From contig NZ_JANADR010000001.1 in the NCBI RefSeq assembly GCF_024199925.1, forward strand, positions 1,426,001 through 1,490,000: 64,000 nt of DNA, written 5' to 3'. This DNA is from Bradyrhizobium sp. CCGUVB1N3. Its GTDB lineage: Bacteria; Pseudomonadota; Alphaproteobacteria; Rhizobiales; Xanthobacteraceae. Below are positions 43,559 to 54,400 of the stretch, in pieces. The stretch's first letter is position 1. The number at the start of each line of letters is the position of its first letter. A program made the translations under genes and the position numbers. Under the pieces are notes generated by a model. It was not told the origin of the DNA and ran no database searches. It saw only the letters and a list, made by a program, of their open reading frames with translations.

Positions 43559-44464
43559 ACAGCGGCGCCACAAATTCAGCACACGTCCGTCGATCACCAG
43601 CAATGCGCTGCCGATGACAAGCGCCCCCGCGATCTCGCGCAGCGAGACCGGCTCGTCCAACACGAGCCAGCCAAGAAGAATGGCGGTCACGGGAATGAGC
43701 AACGTCACCAGCATGACATTGGTCGCGCCCGAACGTCGCAGGATCTGGAAGAAGACGATATAGGCAAGCGCCGTCGACAGACCCGCAAGGCCGAGCACCG
43801 CAAGCCAGGTCGTTACATCAGGCATCGGAAGTCGCCATGGCTGTTCGATCGCACCGGCGATAATGGCCATCATCACGGTCGAAGCCAGCAGCTGAAAGGT
43901 TGCCGTCCCGAGCGGCGGCGAGTCCTTCAGCAATCGACGTGCCGCCAGCGCCGCGAGGCCATAGCTGAAGGCGCCGCCGAGGCACAGCAAAATGCCGAGG
44001 CCCTGCCCCGTCCTTGCCTCGACGCCCCATCCTCTCAGCATGACCACGCCGACGAGCCCCAAAGCGACGCCGGCGACGCGCCGCATCTGCAACGTCTCCT
44101 CGCCCGCCACCGCCATCACGATCACGGTGAACAGCGGCGTGGTGGCATTCAGGATCGACGCCAACCCACTCGGAATGAAGGTCTGGCCGACCACGATCAG
44201 CGAGAATGGAACAACGTTGTTGAGCAGCCCGATCGCAAAGAACGTCCTCCAGCCGGCGACGCCGCTCGGGGATCCGATCTTGTAGGGCCGCAGCAACGGT
44301 AGCAGCAGGGACGCGCCGATCATAACCCGGAGGAAAACGAGGGTGAACGGCGGCAGCTCGCGCAGCGCGGCGCCGTTGAAGAAGAACGAGCCGCCCCAGA
44401 GAATGGAGAGCACGCCGAGGAGCGACCAATCACGGGTGTCGATCCGGTTGTCGTTGGCAATCAT
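43538..44464 (-). CDS. DMT superfamily (EamA) transporter
   Basis: A 308-residue protein with ten predicted spans arranged as two EamA halves. It opens with LLGVLSILWGGSFFFNGAAL, has the mid-protein SILNATTPLFTVIV segment and, in the second half, LVTLLIPVTAILLGWLVLDE, the typical repeated end. Family members move small metabolites such as amino acids or nucleotide derivatives; the substrate is unknown. Its 3' end overlaps the ligase-like gene by 21 bases in the convergent sense. Confidence 0.88.
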   Translation of the reverse strand: MIANDNRIDTRDWSLLGVLSILWGGSFFFNGAALRELPPFTLVFLRVMIGASLLLPLLRPYKIGSPSGVAGWRTFFAIGLLNNVVPFSLIVVGQTFIPSGLASILNATTPLFTVIVMAVAGEETLQMRRVAGVALGLVGVVMLRGWGVEARTGQGLGILLCLGGAFSYGLAALAARRLLKDSPPLGTATFQLLASTVMMAIIAGAIEQPWRLPMPDVTTWLAVLGLAGLSTALAYIVFFQILRRSGATNVMLVTLLIPVTAILLGWLVLDEPVSLREIAGALVIGSALLVIDGRVLNLWRRCSAAFGS

Positions 44465-44549
44465 CGTGTCCCGCTTTCGCGATTGAACGGACCGCCTACT
44501 CCGGAACCACAGCCATTGCCACCCGATTTCCGATTGGGAAAGAGCAGGC

Positions 44550-45422
44550 CTATTTCGGCCGCGACACGAGCTCGATCATCCTGCCCTCGTCATCGTCGGG
44601 CATCACGGCCTTCGCGCGCGCATAGGCGTCCACGGCCGCGCGGCCGACCAGCGGCTTGTCGGCGAGCAGGCTTTCGGCGAGCTTCACCGCGTAGTCCGCA
44701 TCCTTGTGCCGCAGCGCTGACGTGAACGTCGCGCCACTGAAATCGCGCGCGACCATGCGCTTGGAATGGCGCACCACCTGCGGGCTTGCGGCGACACCGG
44801 CCTGGATCGACTCCAGCACCAGATTCATATCGAGCCCGGCCTGCTCGGCGATCGCAAGACCTTCGGCAAGGCCTGCGATCTGGATCGCGCCCAGGAGGTT
44901 GTTGATGAGCTTGTAAACCGTGCCGGAGCCAACCGCGCCGAAATGGCGGATGGTCGAGCCGATCGGCTCGAGGAACGGCCGGGCGCGTTCGAGATCGGCG
45001 CTGTCAGCGCCGACCAGCAAAGTCAGCTTTCCTGCCGCTGCCGCATCCGGCAGGCCAGTTACGGGGCAGTCGATGTAGATGAGCCCGCGCCCGTTCAATT
45101 CGCGCGCCATCTCGCGCGCATGATCGTACGAGACCGTCGAGCACTCGATCGCGATGGTGCCGGACTTTGTCGTCTTCGCCGCGCCATTCGGACCGAGCCA
45201 GACCGCGCGCGACGCTTCATCGTCAGCGACCATGGTGACCACGGCGTCCGCATCGATCGCGGCATCTTCGGGCGAGGTCGCCCAGCGCGCGCCGCGCGCG
45301 ATCAGGTCTTCCGCCTTGGCCTTGCTGCGATTCCAGAGCGACACGGTGAAGCCGGCATCGAGATAGCGGCCGGCCATGCCGTGGCCCATCCGTCCAAGCC
45401 CAATGAAGGCGATGCGGGGCAT
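44550..45422 (-). CDS. NAD(P)-dependent beta-hydroxyacid dehydrogenase
   Basis: A 290-residue member of the 3-hydroxyisobutyrate dehydrogenase family. The Rossmann glycine motif is FIGLGRMGHGMA, the substrate-binding segment is CPVTGLPDAAAAGKLTLLVG, and the catalytic Lys is in GSGTVYKLINNLL (about 171). It oxidises beta-hydroxyacids or reduces semialdehydes such as tartronate or succinic semialdehyde; the exact substrate is not predictable. It starts two bases after the prfB stop codon and is likely co-transcribed with it. Confidence 0.9.
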   Translation of the reverse strand: MPRIAFIGLGRMGHGMAGRYLDAGFTVSLWNRSKAKAEDLIARGARWATSPEDAAIDADAVVTMVADDEASRAVWLGPNGAAKTTKSGTIAIECSTVSYDHAREMARELNGRGLIYIDCPVTGLPDAAAAGKLTLLVGADSADLERARPFLEPIGSTIRHFGAVGSGTVYKLINNLLGAIQIAGLAEGLAIAEQAGLDMNLVLESIQAGVAASPQVVRHSKRMVARDFSGATFTSALRHKDADYAVKLAESLLADKPLVGRAAVDAYARAKAVMPDDDEGRMIELVSRPK

Positions 45423-45424
45423 GG

Positions 45425-46556
45425 CTAGTCGACGTCCTCGATCTCGCCGGTGGTGGTGCCGAAGGCACGCTGCGCCAGCGTTGCCGCCATGAACTCGTCG
45501 AGATCGCCGCCGAGCACGCCCGACGTGTCCGACGTCTGCACGCCGGTGCGCAGATCCTTCACCATCTGGTAGGGCTGGAGCACGTAGGAGCGAATCTGGT
45601 GGCCCCAGCCGATATCGGTCTTGGCGGCCTGGTCGGCGGCGGCCTTCTCCTCGCGCTTCTTCAGCTCGATTTCGTAAAGACGCGCGCGCAGCATGTCCCA
45701 GGCCTGCGCACGGTTCTTGTGCTGGGAACGACCGGCCTGGCAGACCACGGCGACTCCGGTCGGGATATGCGTGAGACGGACCGCGGATTCGGTCTTGTTG
45801 ACGTGCTGGCCGCCGGCGCCGCCCGAGCGCATCGTGTCGGTGCGTACGTCGGATTCCTTGATGTCGATCTTGATGCTGTCGTCGATGACGGGAAACACCT
45901 GCACGCTCGAGAACGAGGTGTGCCGCCGTGCATTGGAATCGAACGGCGAGATGCGCACCAGACGATGCACGCCGGCCTCCGTCTTCAGCCAGCCATAGGC
46001 GTTGTGGCCGGAGACCTGGATGGTCGCGGACTTGATGCCGGCCTCTTCGCCCTCGGACTCCTCGAGATATTCGACCTTGAAGCCGTGCGTCTCGGCCCAG
46101 CGCGTGTACATGCGCAGGAGCATCTGCGCCCAGTCCTGGCTCTCAGTGCCGCCGGCACCGGCATGGACCTCGAGATAGGAATCGAACCGGTCGGCCTCGC
46201 CCGAGAGCAGAGCCTCGAGCTCGCGCCGTGCGACTTCCTTTTTCAGGTTCTTGAGCGCAGCCTCAGCCTCGGCGACCACGCCCTCGTCGCCCTCGGCCTC
46301 GCCGAGCTCGATCATGCCGACGTCGTCTTCGAGCTGCTGCTCGACCTTGCCGATGCCCGACAGCGCATCCTCCAGCGAGGTGCGCTCCTGCATCAGCTTC
46401 TGGGCTTTCTGCGGATCGTTCCAGAGATTGGGATCTTCTGCGAGCTTGTTCAGCTCAGCGAGGCGCGCCGTCGATTTCTCGACGTCAAAGATGCCTCCTC
46501 AGCAGCCCGACTGACTGCTTGATCTCTTCTACCAACCGTTCGATTTCGGCGCGCAT
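45425..46556 (-). CDS. prfB: Peptide chain release factor 2, with programmed +1 frameshift
   Basis: The gene starts at ATG 46554-46556, reads 23 codons ([14 protein letters not shown], then a Ser/Val/Gly/Leu/Arg stretch) to an in-frame TGA, and continues in the +1 frame to give 376 residues. The downstream frame carries [17 protein letters not shown], the GGQ hydrolysis motif in [16 protein letters not shown], and the SPF tripeptide in [11 protein letters not shown], which reads UGA/UAA. All hallmarks of RF2 are present. An uninterrupted frame exists only from 46393, so automatic gene calls may truncate it. Upstream on the same strand lies the PBP1A gene. Confidence 0.97.
46485..46499 (-). 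other. prfB programmed +1 frameshift site
   Basis: On the minus strand the sequence reads AGGAGG (46494-46499), three bases, then CTT TGA C (TGA at 46485-46487 is codon 24). The internal Shine-Dalgarno placed just before the CTT-TGA slippery stop is the classical RF2 autoregulatory arrangement: when RF2 is scarce the ribosome slips from CTT to TTT and continues on GAC. Confidence 0.96.
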
Positions 46557-46667
46557 GTCGTTCTCTGGTCTCGCGGAATTGTCCGCGTTCGAATGAAATG
46601 GGGATGTAGCGGCGGCGGCTGCAAAGCGCAACCGCCGGCCCGCCGCTCATCCGTCTTATCCTGGGGC

Positions 46668-49166
46668 CTAATAGAGCCCGCCGGTGCCGGGCCGCATGAA
46701 GAAGCCAGAATCGGGCGGCGCCTGCTGCTGGCCACGGCCGTCGGCATCGGCGACCCCGATGACCGAGTAGTTATCCGGCGGCGCCGTGCCGGGCTTGAAG
46801 GCTTCCAGGATCGTGCCGCCGGTCTCGCCCGGGCCAGCGCGCATGCCGGTCTTGGCGACGACGCGGATCAGCTTGATGCCGGCCGGAACCTTGAACGGAA
46901 CTGCCGGCTTGTCGGCGAGCGCGAGCTTGAGGAAATCGCGCGCGATCGGCGCCGCCAGATGGCCGCCGGTTGCCGCGTTGCCCTTACCGAGCGGGCGCGG
47001 CTTGTCGTAGCCCATATAGATGCCGACCGCGATGTCCGGCGAGAAGCCGACGAACCAGGCATCCTTGGCCTCGTTGGTGGTGCCGGTCTTGCCGGCGATC
47101 GGCTTGCCGACTTCCTTGACGACGGTGGCGGTACCGGCCTGGACGACGCCTTCCATCAGCTCGGTGATCTGATAGGCCGTCATGGAGTCGAGCACCTGCT
47201 CGCGGCGGTCGACCAGCTGGGGCTCGGCCTGGCTCTTCCAGCCGCCCGGTGCATCGCAGCCGCGGCATTCACGCTGGTCGTGCTTGAAGATGGTGTGGCC
47301 GTAGCGGTCCTGGATGCGGTCGATCAAGGTCGGCTTCACGCGGCGCCCGCCATTCGCGATCATCGAATAGGCCGTGACCATCCGCATCGCCGTCGTCTCG
47401 CCGGCGCCGAGCGCGTAGGAGAGATAGTTCGGCAGCTCGTCATAAACGCCGAACCGGCGCGCATATTCGCCGATCAACGGCATGCCGATGTCCTGCGCGA
47501 GCCGCACGGTCACGGTGTTGAGCGAGAGCCGCAGCGCGTTGCGCAGCGTCACCGGCCCCTGGTACTTGCCGTTGGAGAAGTTTTCCGGCCGCCAGACGCC
47601 GCCGCCCTGCCCCTGGTCGATTTCGATCGGCGCATCGACCACGACGGTCGACGGCGTATAGCCGTTATCGAGCGCTGCCGAATAGACGATCGGCTTGAAC
47701 GACGAGCCCGGCTGCCGATAGGCCTGTGTGGCGCGATTGAACTGGCTCTGGTCGAACGAGAAGCCGCCGACCATCGCGAGCACGCGGCCGGTCCAGGGGT
47801 CCATCACAACCATCGCGCCCGACACTTCGGGGATCTGGCGGAGGCGGTACTGGCCTTCGACCGGTTGCCCCTCCTTGCTGTAGAGCGGATCGGCATAGAT
47901 CACGTCGCCGGGCTGAAGCACCTGCGACACCGCCGTTGCCGCTTTGCCCTTCGAGGGGCCCGAGGCGGCCTTCGCCCATCTCACACCGTCGAGCGTGACG
48001 ATGCCAGTCTCGCGCTGCTTGCTGACGGCGCCGCCGAGCTCGCGCGCCGGCTGGAAGCCGATGCGCGCCGACTGGTCACTGGTCTCCAGCACCACGGCCA
48101 TGCGCCAGGGCGAAATGTCTGAGAGCGATTTGATGTCGGCGAGCTTGACGCCCCAGTCGCCGGAAATGTCGAGCTTGCTGATCGCGCCGCGATAGCCCTG
48201 CTGCTCGTCATAGTTCACGAGGCCGGTGACCATGGTCTTGCGGGCCATGACCTGGATCTTCGGGTCGAGCGTGGTGCGCACCGAGAGGCCGCCCTCGTAG
48301 AGCTTCTTTTCGCCATAGCGCTCGAAGATGTCGCGGCGGACTTCCTCGGCAAAATATTCGCCGGCAAAGGTGTGGGCGCCGTTGGAGCGGTTGGTCACGG
48401 CCAGCGGCTCCTTGCGCGCCTTCTCGGCGTCAGCCTGCTTGATCCAGCCATTTTCCTGGAGGCGGTCGATCACGTAGTTGCGGCGCTCGATGGCGCGGTC
48501 CCGGTTGCGCACCGGATGCAGCGTCGCCGGCATCTTGGGCAGCGCCGCCAGATAGGCCGCTTCCGCGACCGTCAGCTCGTTCACCGACTTATCGAAATAG
48601 ACGAGCGAGGCCGCGGCAATGCCGTAGGCGCCGAGGCCGAGATAGATTTCGTTCAGATACAGTTCGAGGATCTTGTCCTTGGAGTAGGTCTTCTCGATCC
48701 GCATCGCCAGCAAGGCTTCCTTGATCTTGCGGGCGAACGACACTTCGTTCGTCAGGAGGAAGTTCTTGGCGACCTGCTGGGTGATCGTGGAGGCGCCCTG
48801 CGGACGGCGGTTGGAGCCGTAGTTCTGGAGATAGACCAGCCCGGCGCGCGCCATGCCGGTGTAGTCGATGCCGCCATGCTCGTAGAAATTCTTGTCCTCG
48901 GCGGCGAGGAAGGCGTTGATCACGAGCTTCGGCACCGCCTGGATCGGCAAATACAGCCGGCGCTCCTTGGCGTATTCGCCAACCAGCGAGCCGTCGACCG
49001 CGTGCACGCGGGTCATCACCGGCGGTTCATAATCCTGAAGCTGAGAGTAGTCCGGCAAGTCCTTCGAGAAATGCCAGATCAGGCCAGCCATGGCCCCGAC
49101 GCCCACCAGGAACACCACGGTTCCCGCGGCGAACAGGAAGCCCATGAACCGTATCAGCAAGCGCAT
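46668..49166 (-). CDS. mrcA: Penicillin-binding protein 1A (bifunctional peptidoglycan synthase)
   Basis: An 832-residue class A PBP. One N-terminal membrane span (residues 8-30) is followed by the GT51 glycosyltransferase domain, with AAEDKNFYEHGGIDYTG and GASTITQQVAKNFLL. The transpeptidase has SSFK (about S488), SLN in LRLSLNTV and KTG in AGKTGTTNEA. An OB-like insert lies between the domains, around residues 300-400, as in other PBP1A. It polymerises and cross-links peptidoglycan in the periplasm. The order amiC, mrcA, prfB is conserved in Rhizobiales, supporting the assignment. Confidence 0.96.
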   Translation of the reverse strand: MRLLIRFMGFLFAAGTVVFLVGVGAMAGLIWHFSKDLPDYSQLQDYEPPVMTRVHAVDGSLVGEYAKERRLYLPIQAVPKLVINAFLAAEDKNFYEHGGIDYTGMARAGLVYLQNYGSNRRPQGASTITQQVAKNFLLTNEVSFARKIKEALLAMRIEKTYSKDKILELYLNEIYLGLGAYGIAAASLVYFDKSVNELTVAEAAYLAALPKMPATLHPVRNRDRAIERRNYVIDRLQENGWIKQADAEKARKEPLAVTNRSNGAHTFAGEYFAEEVRRDIFERYGEKKLYEGGLSVRTTLDPKIQVMARKTMVTGLVNYDEQQGYRGAISKLDISGDWGVKLADIKSLSDISPWRMAVVLETSDQSARIGFQPARELGGAVSKQRETGIVTLDGVRWAKAASGPSKGKAATAVSQVLQPGDVIYADPLYSKEGQPVEGQYRLRQIPEVSGAMVVMDPWTGRVLAMVGGFSFDQSQFNRATQAYRQPGSSFKPIVYSAALDNGYTPSTVVVDAPIEIDQGQGGGVWRPENFSNGKYQGPVTLRNALRLSLNTVTVRLAQDIGMPLIGEYARRFGVYDELPNYLSYALGAGETTAMRMVTAYSMIANGGRRVKPTLIDRIQDRYGHTIFKHDQRECRGCDAPGGWKSQAEPQLVDRREQVLDSMTAYQITELMEGVVQAGTATVVKEVGKPIAGKTGTTNEAKDAWFVGFSPDIAVGIYMGYDKPRPLGKGNAATGGHLAAPIARDFLKLALADKPAVPFKVPAGIKLIRVVAKTGMRAGPGETGGTILEAFKPGTAPPDNYSVIGVADADGRGQQQAPPDSGFFMRPGTGGLY

Positions 49167-49196
49167 TATCTGTTTATCCGTTCAAACCTTGAACAA

Positions 49197-49232
49197 CCCA
49201 TGGAACGACCCACGGAACGATCCATGAAACGA
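49197..49232. repeat. Three 12-bp direct repeats upstream of the PBP1A gene
   Basis: CCCATGGAACGA, CCCACGGAACGA and TCCATGAAACGA follow head to tail, 31 bases before the PBP1A start codon. The 12-base period is about one helical turn, so the same face of the DNA would be presented. It could be a leader feature or a regulator site, or a chance microrepeat. Confidence 0.5.
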
Positions 49233-49433
49233 TTCTTGGCGCCGGCAAAAGGCGCCTTCCTCAAATCGCGAATTCACCGGCGTACCAGATTACACCACTT
49301 AAGAGCTTCGCTGGGCCTGTAGCCCTAACACGCTTGCCGAAGGGGGTGTCGATTCCTGCCCCCATCCGCGGTTTTTATAAAGCGCCCGCTGTGGCCAAAC
49401 TAGGGCTTTGCGCGGCCAGCCAAAACTCCCTTG

Positions 49434-50729
49434 TCAATTGCCGGATCCGGCGGTCGCGAGCCGCTTGGCCAAAAAGGCGTCGATGGCCTGGGCCATCGAC
49501 GTCACAGTCCGGGAACGCCAGCTCTCGGAGACCAGATGCTCAAGGTCCCCTTTATTGGAGACATAACCCAGTTCGACCAGCACCGAGGGCACGTCAGGCG
49601 CCTTCAGCACCCGGAAGCCTGCCGACTTCAGGGGATGCTTGTGCATCCGTGCCGTCGTCTTCATCTCGCCCATCAAAAGGCGGGCGAAACGGTTTGAAAA
49701 GGTGCGGGTTTCCCGCTGGGCAAGGTCGATCAGGATGTCCGCGACGTCGGCCGGTTCATCGGACAGATTGACCCCGCCAATAGCGTCGGCCTTGTTTTCG
49801 GCTTCGGCCAGCCGCTCGGCTTGCGCGTCGGAGGCCTTGTCCGACAGCGTGTAGATGGTGGCGCCCTGGGCATCGCCCTCCCCACGCGGCAGCGCGTCGG
49901 CGTGGATCGAGACGAACAGCGCGGCATTGATGGAACGGGCGACTTTGACGCGGTCGTTGAGCGGGATGAAGGTGTCGTCGTCCCGTGTCATGACCACGCG
50001 GTACTTGCCCGTCTTCTCCAGCCGGTCGCGGAGCGCCAGGCCAAAGGCCAGCACCAGGTTCTTTTCACTCTCGCCGCTCGACTGCGTACCGTTGTCGATG
50101 CCGCCATGGCCGGGATCGATCACCACCACGGGACGCGAATCCGTCGGCGCTGCGGTTTTTTGCTGGGCTGGTTCGGGCGCCGCTGGCGCCGGAGGAGCAT
50201 CCGTTGTCGCCGGGTGCAGAGCGGCCCGGCTTTCCGGTGCCGCCGACTGCACGAAAGCAGCGCGATCGACCTCCTCCAGCTCCAGCACCAGCCGGGCCGG
50301 CTGGCCGTTGGCGGCCTCGAGCACGTAGGAATTGGCGATCTTGGCGGGGCCTGCGAGGTCGAGCACGATTCGCGAGCCGCCCGGCATCACGAGACCGTAG
50401 CGAAACGCCTTGACGAGCCCGCGCCCAGCCGCCCCGGTGCCGGCGGGAAGCTGGAAATTGATCTGGGGAACATCGACCACCACCCGGTATGGCTCGGCCA
50501 GGGTGAAAGCCCGGAACGTAACGGTCTGGTCGAGATCAAGAATGAGTCGGGTCTGCCTGACGTCCCCAGCCAGACGCGCCGCCGAGACAACCGGGAAATT
50601 CGACCCCGAAACGGCCGCTTGCGGCTGGCTTTCCGCGGCCGCGACGGGCCTGGAATCAGAGCACGGCAATGCCGCGGCGCAAAACAGCGCACATCCCAGC
50701 AAAATCAGATGATTTGCGCGGCTCGCCAC
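49434..50729 (-). CDS. amiC: N-acetylmuramoyl-L-alanine amidase with AMIN domain (AmiC type)
   Basis: A 431-residue protein started at GTG 50729, with GGAGG ten bases upstream, which places a signal sequence (NHLILLGCALFCAAALP) at the N-terminus. The AMIN domain (about residues 45-150) is followed by an Ala/Pro linker and the Amidase_3 zinc domain, with ligands in VVIDPGHGG, SGESEKNL and VSIHADAL and the catalytic Glu in VLVELGY. It cleaves the peptide from MurNAc to split septal wall. Farther upstream starts would put the signal sequence inside the protein. It is divergent from rne. Confidence 0.93.
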   Translation of the reverse strand: MASRANHLILLGCALFCAAALPCSDSRPVAAAESQPQAAVSGSNFPVVSAARLAGDVRQTRLILDLDQTVTFRAFTLAEPYRVVVDVPQINFQLPAGTGAAGRGLVKAFRYGLVMPGGSRIVLDLAGPAKIANSYVLEAANGQPARLVLELEEVDRAAFVQSAAPESRAALHPATTDAPPAPAAPEPAQQKTAAPTDSRPVVVIDPGHGGIDNGTQSSGESEKNLVLAFGLALRDRLEKTGKYRVVMTRDDDTFIPLNDRVKVARSINAALFVSIHADALPRGEGDAQGATIYTLSDKASDAQAERLAEAENKADAIGGVNLSDEPADVADILIDLAQRETRTFSNRFARLLMGEMKTTARMHKHPLKSAGFRVLKAPDVPSVLVELGYVSNKGDLEHLVSESWRSRTVTSMAQAIDAFLAKRLATAGSGN

Positions 50730-51449
50730 CGATTCCGTGCCTCCGAGCAGCTCTTCTAACGCAATAGAACCACAGCGTGAATCAGTCCTTAATGACGAAA
50801 TAACCAAATCTCGCCAAGTGTGACCGGCGCGCGACGCTCGCCCGACGCTCCCTTGCACCAAGGGCGCATTCCTCGTATGTACGAACTGCTGACGGCCAAT
50901 ATTTCCGGTTGCGTCGCTCTCAGCCTCCCGGTGCAGCGCCGGAACTCTCAAGGTTTGAGGATTCCAGCGTTTTCCCCCCTCCTTCACGGCCAGCGCGGCG
51001 CGCGGCAGCGAGGTTGGACGGGTCAAGGCTCCGGTGGCGCCGGTCCCAGGTTACCACCAATTTCCAGGGACGGCTTTGACAGGCGGCGTAGCCCGTAACC
51101 CGGTTCCTTAATCCCAAGGACCGGCCGTGTTCCCAAGGGGAGAGCGGTTTCGCGCCACACCCTGGCCAGCAGCAACTGATTAAGGGGCGGCGCGCTCGCC
51201 GCCCAATGTTTCATACGGGCCGACGCTTGATGCGCCAGACTGTGCCGACCAAAACTGAGAGACAATTCGCGACATTGCGGAGCGAAATTTCCGCGCGTCG
51301 CGTTATCCTCTCGGCTTCCGGTTCGGCGCGGCGCGAGTGCGGGTGTTTTGGCCTTCCCCTCACCCCCGAATCAGGTGGACCGTCGCATCACCCGGCAGCG
51401 CTAATCGCGCCCACGGTGAATCGCGCCCGCCGCCGCCAAGAGTTAAGAC
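50730..51449. other. 720-base divergent gap between amiC and rne; possible long rne leader
   Basis: No ORF with credible codon use or start is seen. The part nearest rne (51100-51449) has an uneven composition, with AT-richer patches around 51245-51300 and inverted segments such as GCGGAGCGAAATTTCCGC (51277-51294). RNase E genes often have long autoregulatory leaders, so this is the natural place for one, but no known RNA family was recognised by eye. Confidence 0.4.
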
Positions 51450-54400
51450 ATGCCCAACAAGATGTTGATCGATGCCACCCACCCGGAAGAGACCCGGGTC
51501 GTCGTGGTCCGCGGCAATCGCGTCGAAGAGTTTGATTTCGAGACCGCGCAACGCAAGCAACTGCGCGGCAATATCTACCTCGCCAAGGTCACACGGGTCG
51601 AACCGTCCCTCCAGGCCGCCTTCGTCGAATATGGCGGCAACCGCCACGGCTTCCTCGCCTTCAGCGAAATCCATCCCGACTACTACCAGATCCCGGTTGC
51701 CGATCGGCAGGCGCTGATCGAGGCCGAGGAGCAGGCTCATCGCGAGGCCGAGGAGGAGAACGAGAATCGTTCCCACAACCGCCGCCGCTCGCGCCACCGC
51801 AACGCCCGCCGCCGCGGTCACGGAGATCGCGTCCGCAGCGACATCGTTGAAGGCCTCGATGCCGGTGCCGATCCCGCCGCCCTGCCGGTCGAGGGCGAGG
51901 CGCTGCCGGAGCACGCCGAGGGCGCTTCGCACGAGGGCGAGCATCTGCACGCCGACGCTGGGCATCACAGCGCGCACGACGACCATGATCATGATGAACA
52001 TGATCACGACGAACACGCGCACGACGACCATCATCATGGCCATGATGACGATCATGATCATGATGACCATGGTCATGACGGCGAGCACGATCATCACGAC
52101 CATGATCATGACCACGAGACGCCCGCTCCTGTCGCAGCCCTTGACGCCGAGTCCGTAACCACGACCGAGGCGGTCGCCTGGCCGCAGGAGGCCGCCGCCT
52201 CCGAAGCGCAGGCCGAGGCCCTGGCGGACGCCGTGACGGCCGCCGCTGAACCGGCCGATGCGGTGTACGCCGCTGGCGAGAGCGTCGAGGCCCAGCATGC
52301 CGAGGCCGCGGAAGCAGCCGATGAAGACGACGATGACGAGGACGGTGAAGAGGCCGAGGAAGAAGTCGTCGAGTCCGTCGGCGGCGACGACGTGCTGGAG
52401 GAAGTGCCGGAGCGCACCTTCCGCCCGCGCCGCCAGTACAAGATCCAGGAAGTCATCAAGCGCCGCCAGGTGATGCTGGTGCAGGTGGTCAAGGAAGAGC
52501 GCGGCAACAAGGGCGCCGCGTTGACGACCTATCTGTCGCTCGCGGGCCGCTATGCCGTCTTGATGCCGAACACCGCGCGCGGCGGCGGCATCAGCCGGAA
52601 GATCACCAGCGCCCAGGATCGTTCGCGCCTGAAGGAAGTGGTGCAGGATCTCGACGTGCCCGAGGGCATGGGCATCATCCTGCGCACGGCCGGCGCCTCC
52701 CGCACCAAGCCCGAGATCAAGCGCGATTTCGAATACCTCATCCGGATGTGGGAGACGGTGCGCGACCTGACGCTGAAGTCGCAGGCGCCGACCCTCGTCT
52801 ACGAGGAAGGCTCGCTGATCAAGCGCTCGCTGCGCGACCTCTACAACAAGGAGATCGACGAAATCCAGGTTGCGGGCGAAGGCGGCTACCGCGAAGCGCG
52901 CGACTTCATGAAGATGCTGATGCCGGCCAATGTCAGTGCGGTAAAGCAGTATCGCGACGGCCAGCCGCTGTTCTCGCGCATGGGCGTCGAGAGCCAGCTC
53001 GATGCGATGTTCTCGCCGACCGTGCAGTTGCGCTCCGGCGGCTATGTCGTGATCAACCAGACCGAGGCGCTGGTCTCGATCGACGTCAACTCCGGCCGCT
53101 CGACGCGCGAGCACCATATCGAGGACACCGCGCTCAAGACCAATCTTGAAGCGGCCGAAGAGGTCGCCCGCCAGCTTCGCCTGCGCGACCTCGCCGGCCT
53201 GATCGTCATCGACTTCATCGACATGGACGAGAAGCGCAACAACCGTGCGGTTGAACGCAAGCTGTCCGATTGCCTCCGGCAGGACCGCGCGCGCATCCAG
53301 GTCGGGCGCATCTCGCATTTCGGCCTTCTGGAGATGTCGCGCCAGCGCATCCGCGCCAGCGTGCTCGAGAGCTCGACCGATCCCTGCCCGCATTGCGGCG
53401 GCACCGGCCACGTGCGCTCGGTTTCGTCCGTCGCACTCCAGCTCCTGCGCGGACTCGAAGAGATCCTGATGAAGGGCGCGACCCACAATCTTGTGGTCCG
53501 CACCCGCACCGACGTCGCGCTCTATGTGCTGAACCACAAGCGCGGCCATCTGCGTGACCTCGAGAACAGCTTCAAGGTCACGCTGTCGGTCATCGCGGAC
53601 CCGTCCGTCAGCGGGCCGCAGGCCTATGTCATCGACCGCGGCGAGCAGGTGCATACGCTGGAAGCCGCCAAGGCGCTGCTCGCGGCGCAGGCCGCGGCAA
53701 GCCCGCCGCCCGTGGTTGAAGAGGCTTATGACGACGAGGACGGTTTCGATCTCGAGACCGAATCCGAGGTCGAGACCGACGAGACCGAGGGTCTCACTGA
53801 GGAACAGGCCGCAGGCGATGCGGCGCCCGAGCAGGACGGCCAGCGCCGTCGGCGCCGTCGGCGTCGTCGCGGCCGCGGTGGCCAGCGCGAGGGCGAGCTT
53901 CGCGAGGACGCCGCGCCGACCGTTCCCGAGCCGGCCTTGGCTACAGGCGAGTCCGACGAGGAAGCCGACGCGGAGCAGGAAGGCGAAGAGACCGAGGAGC
54001 AGCTCGACCAGGCCCGCGGAGACCAGGGCGGCGGCGAGCGCCGTCGCCGGCGCGGACGTCGCGGCGGGCGCCGCCGGCGTGGCGGTGGCGAAGAAGGTCT
54101 CGCCGGTTCGATCAGCGACGAGCTGAGCGCCAATCCGCCGCCTGAGGCGACGGAGGCGGTCGCCGATTTCGACGGCTTCACGCCGGAGACTCCGTCGATC
54201 GCGCAGACCGAAGCGACCGTTCAACCCGCAGCGCCTCAGCCTGAGGAACCGGCCGACGCAGCACCTGCCCCGGCTCAATCCGAGGCTGCCGCCACTGATG
54301 AGTCCACGTCGGACAGCGACAAGGCCGCGCGGCGTCGTTCGACCGTGCGTGAAAAAGTGAGCTTCTTCAGCAGCCAGCCCGAGCCCGCTGCCGAGGCCGC

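Noticed and set aside
45425..46393. prfB as a gene broken by a frameshift mutation
   Set aside because: The stop lies in an exact AGGAGG-CTT-TGA-C recoding cassette, so this is programmed frameshifting.
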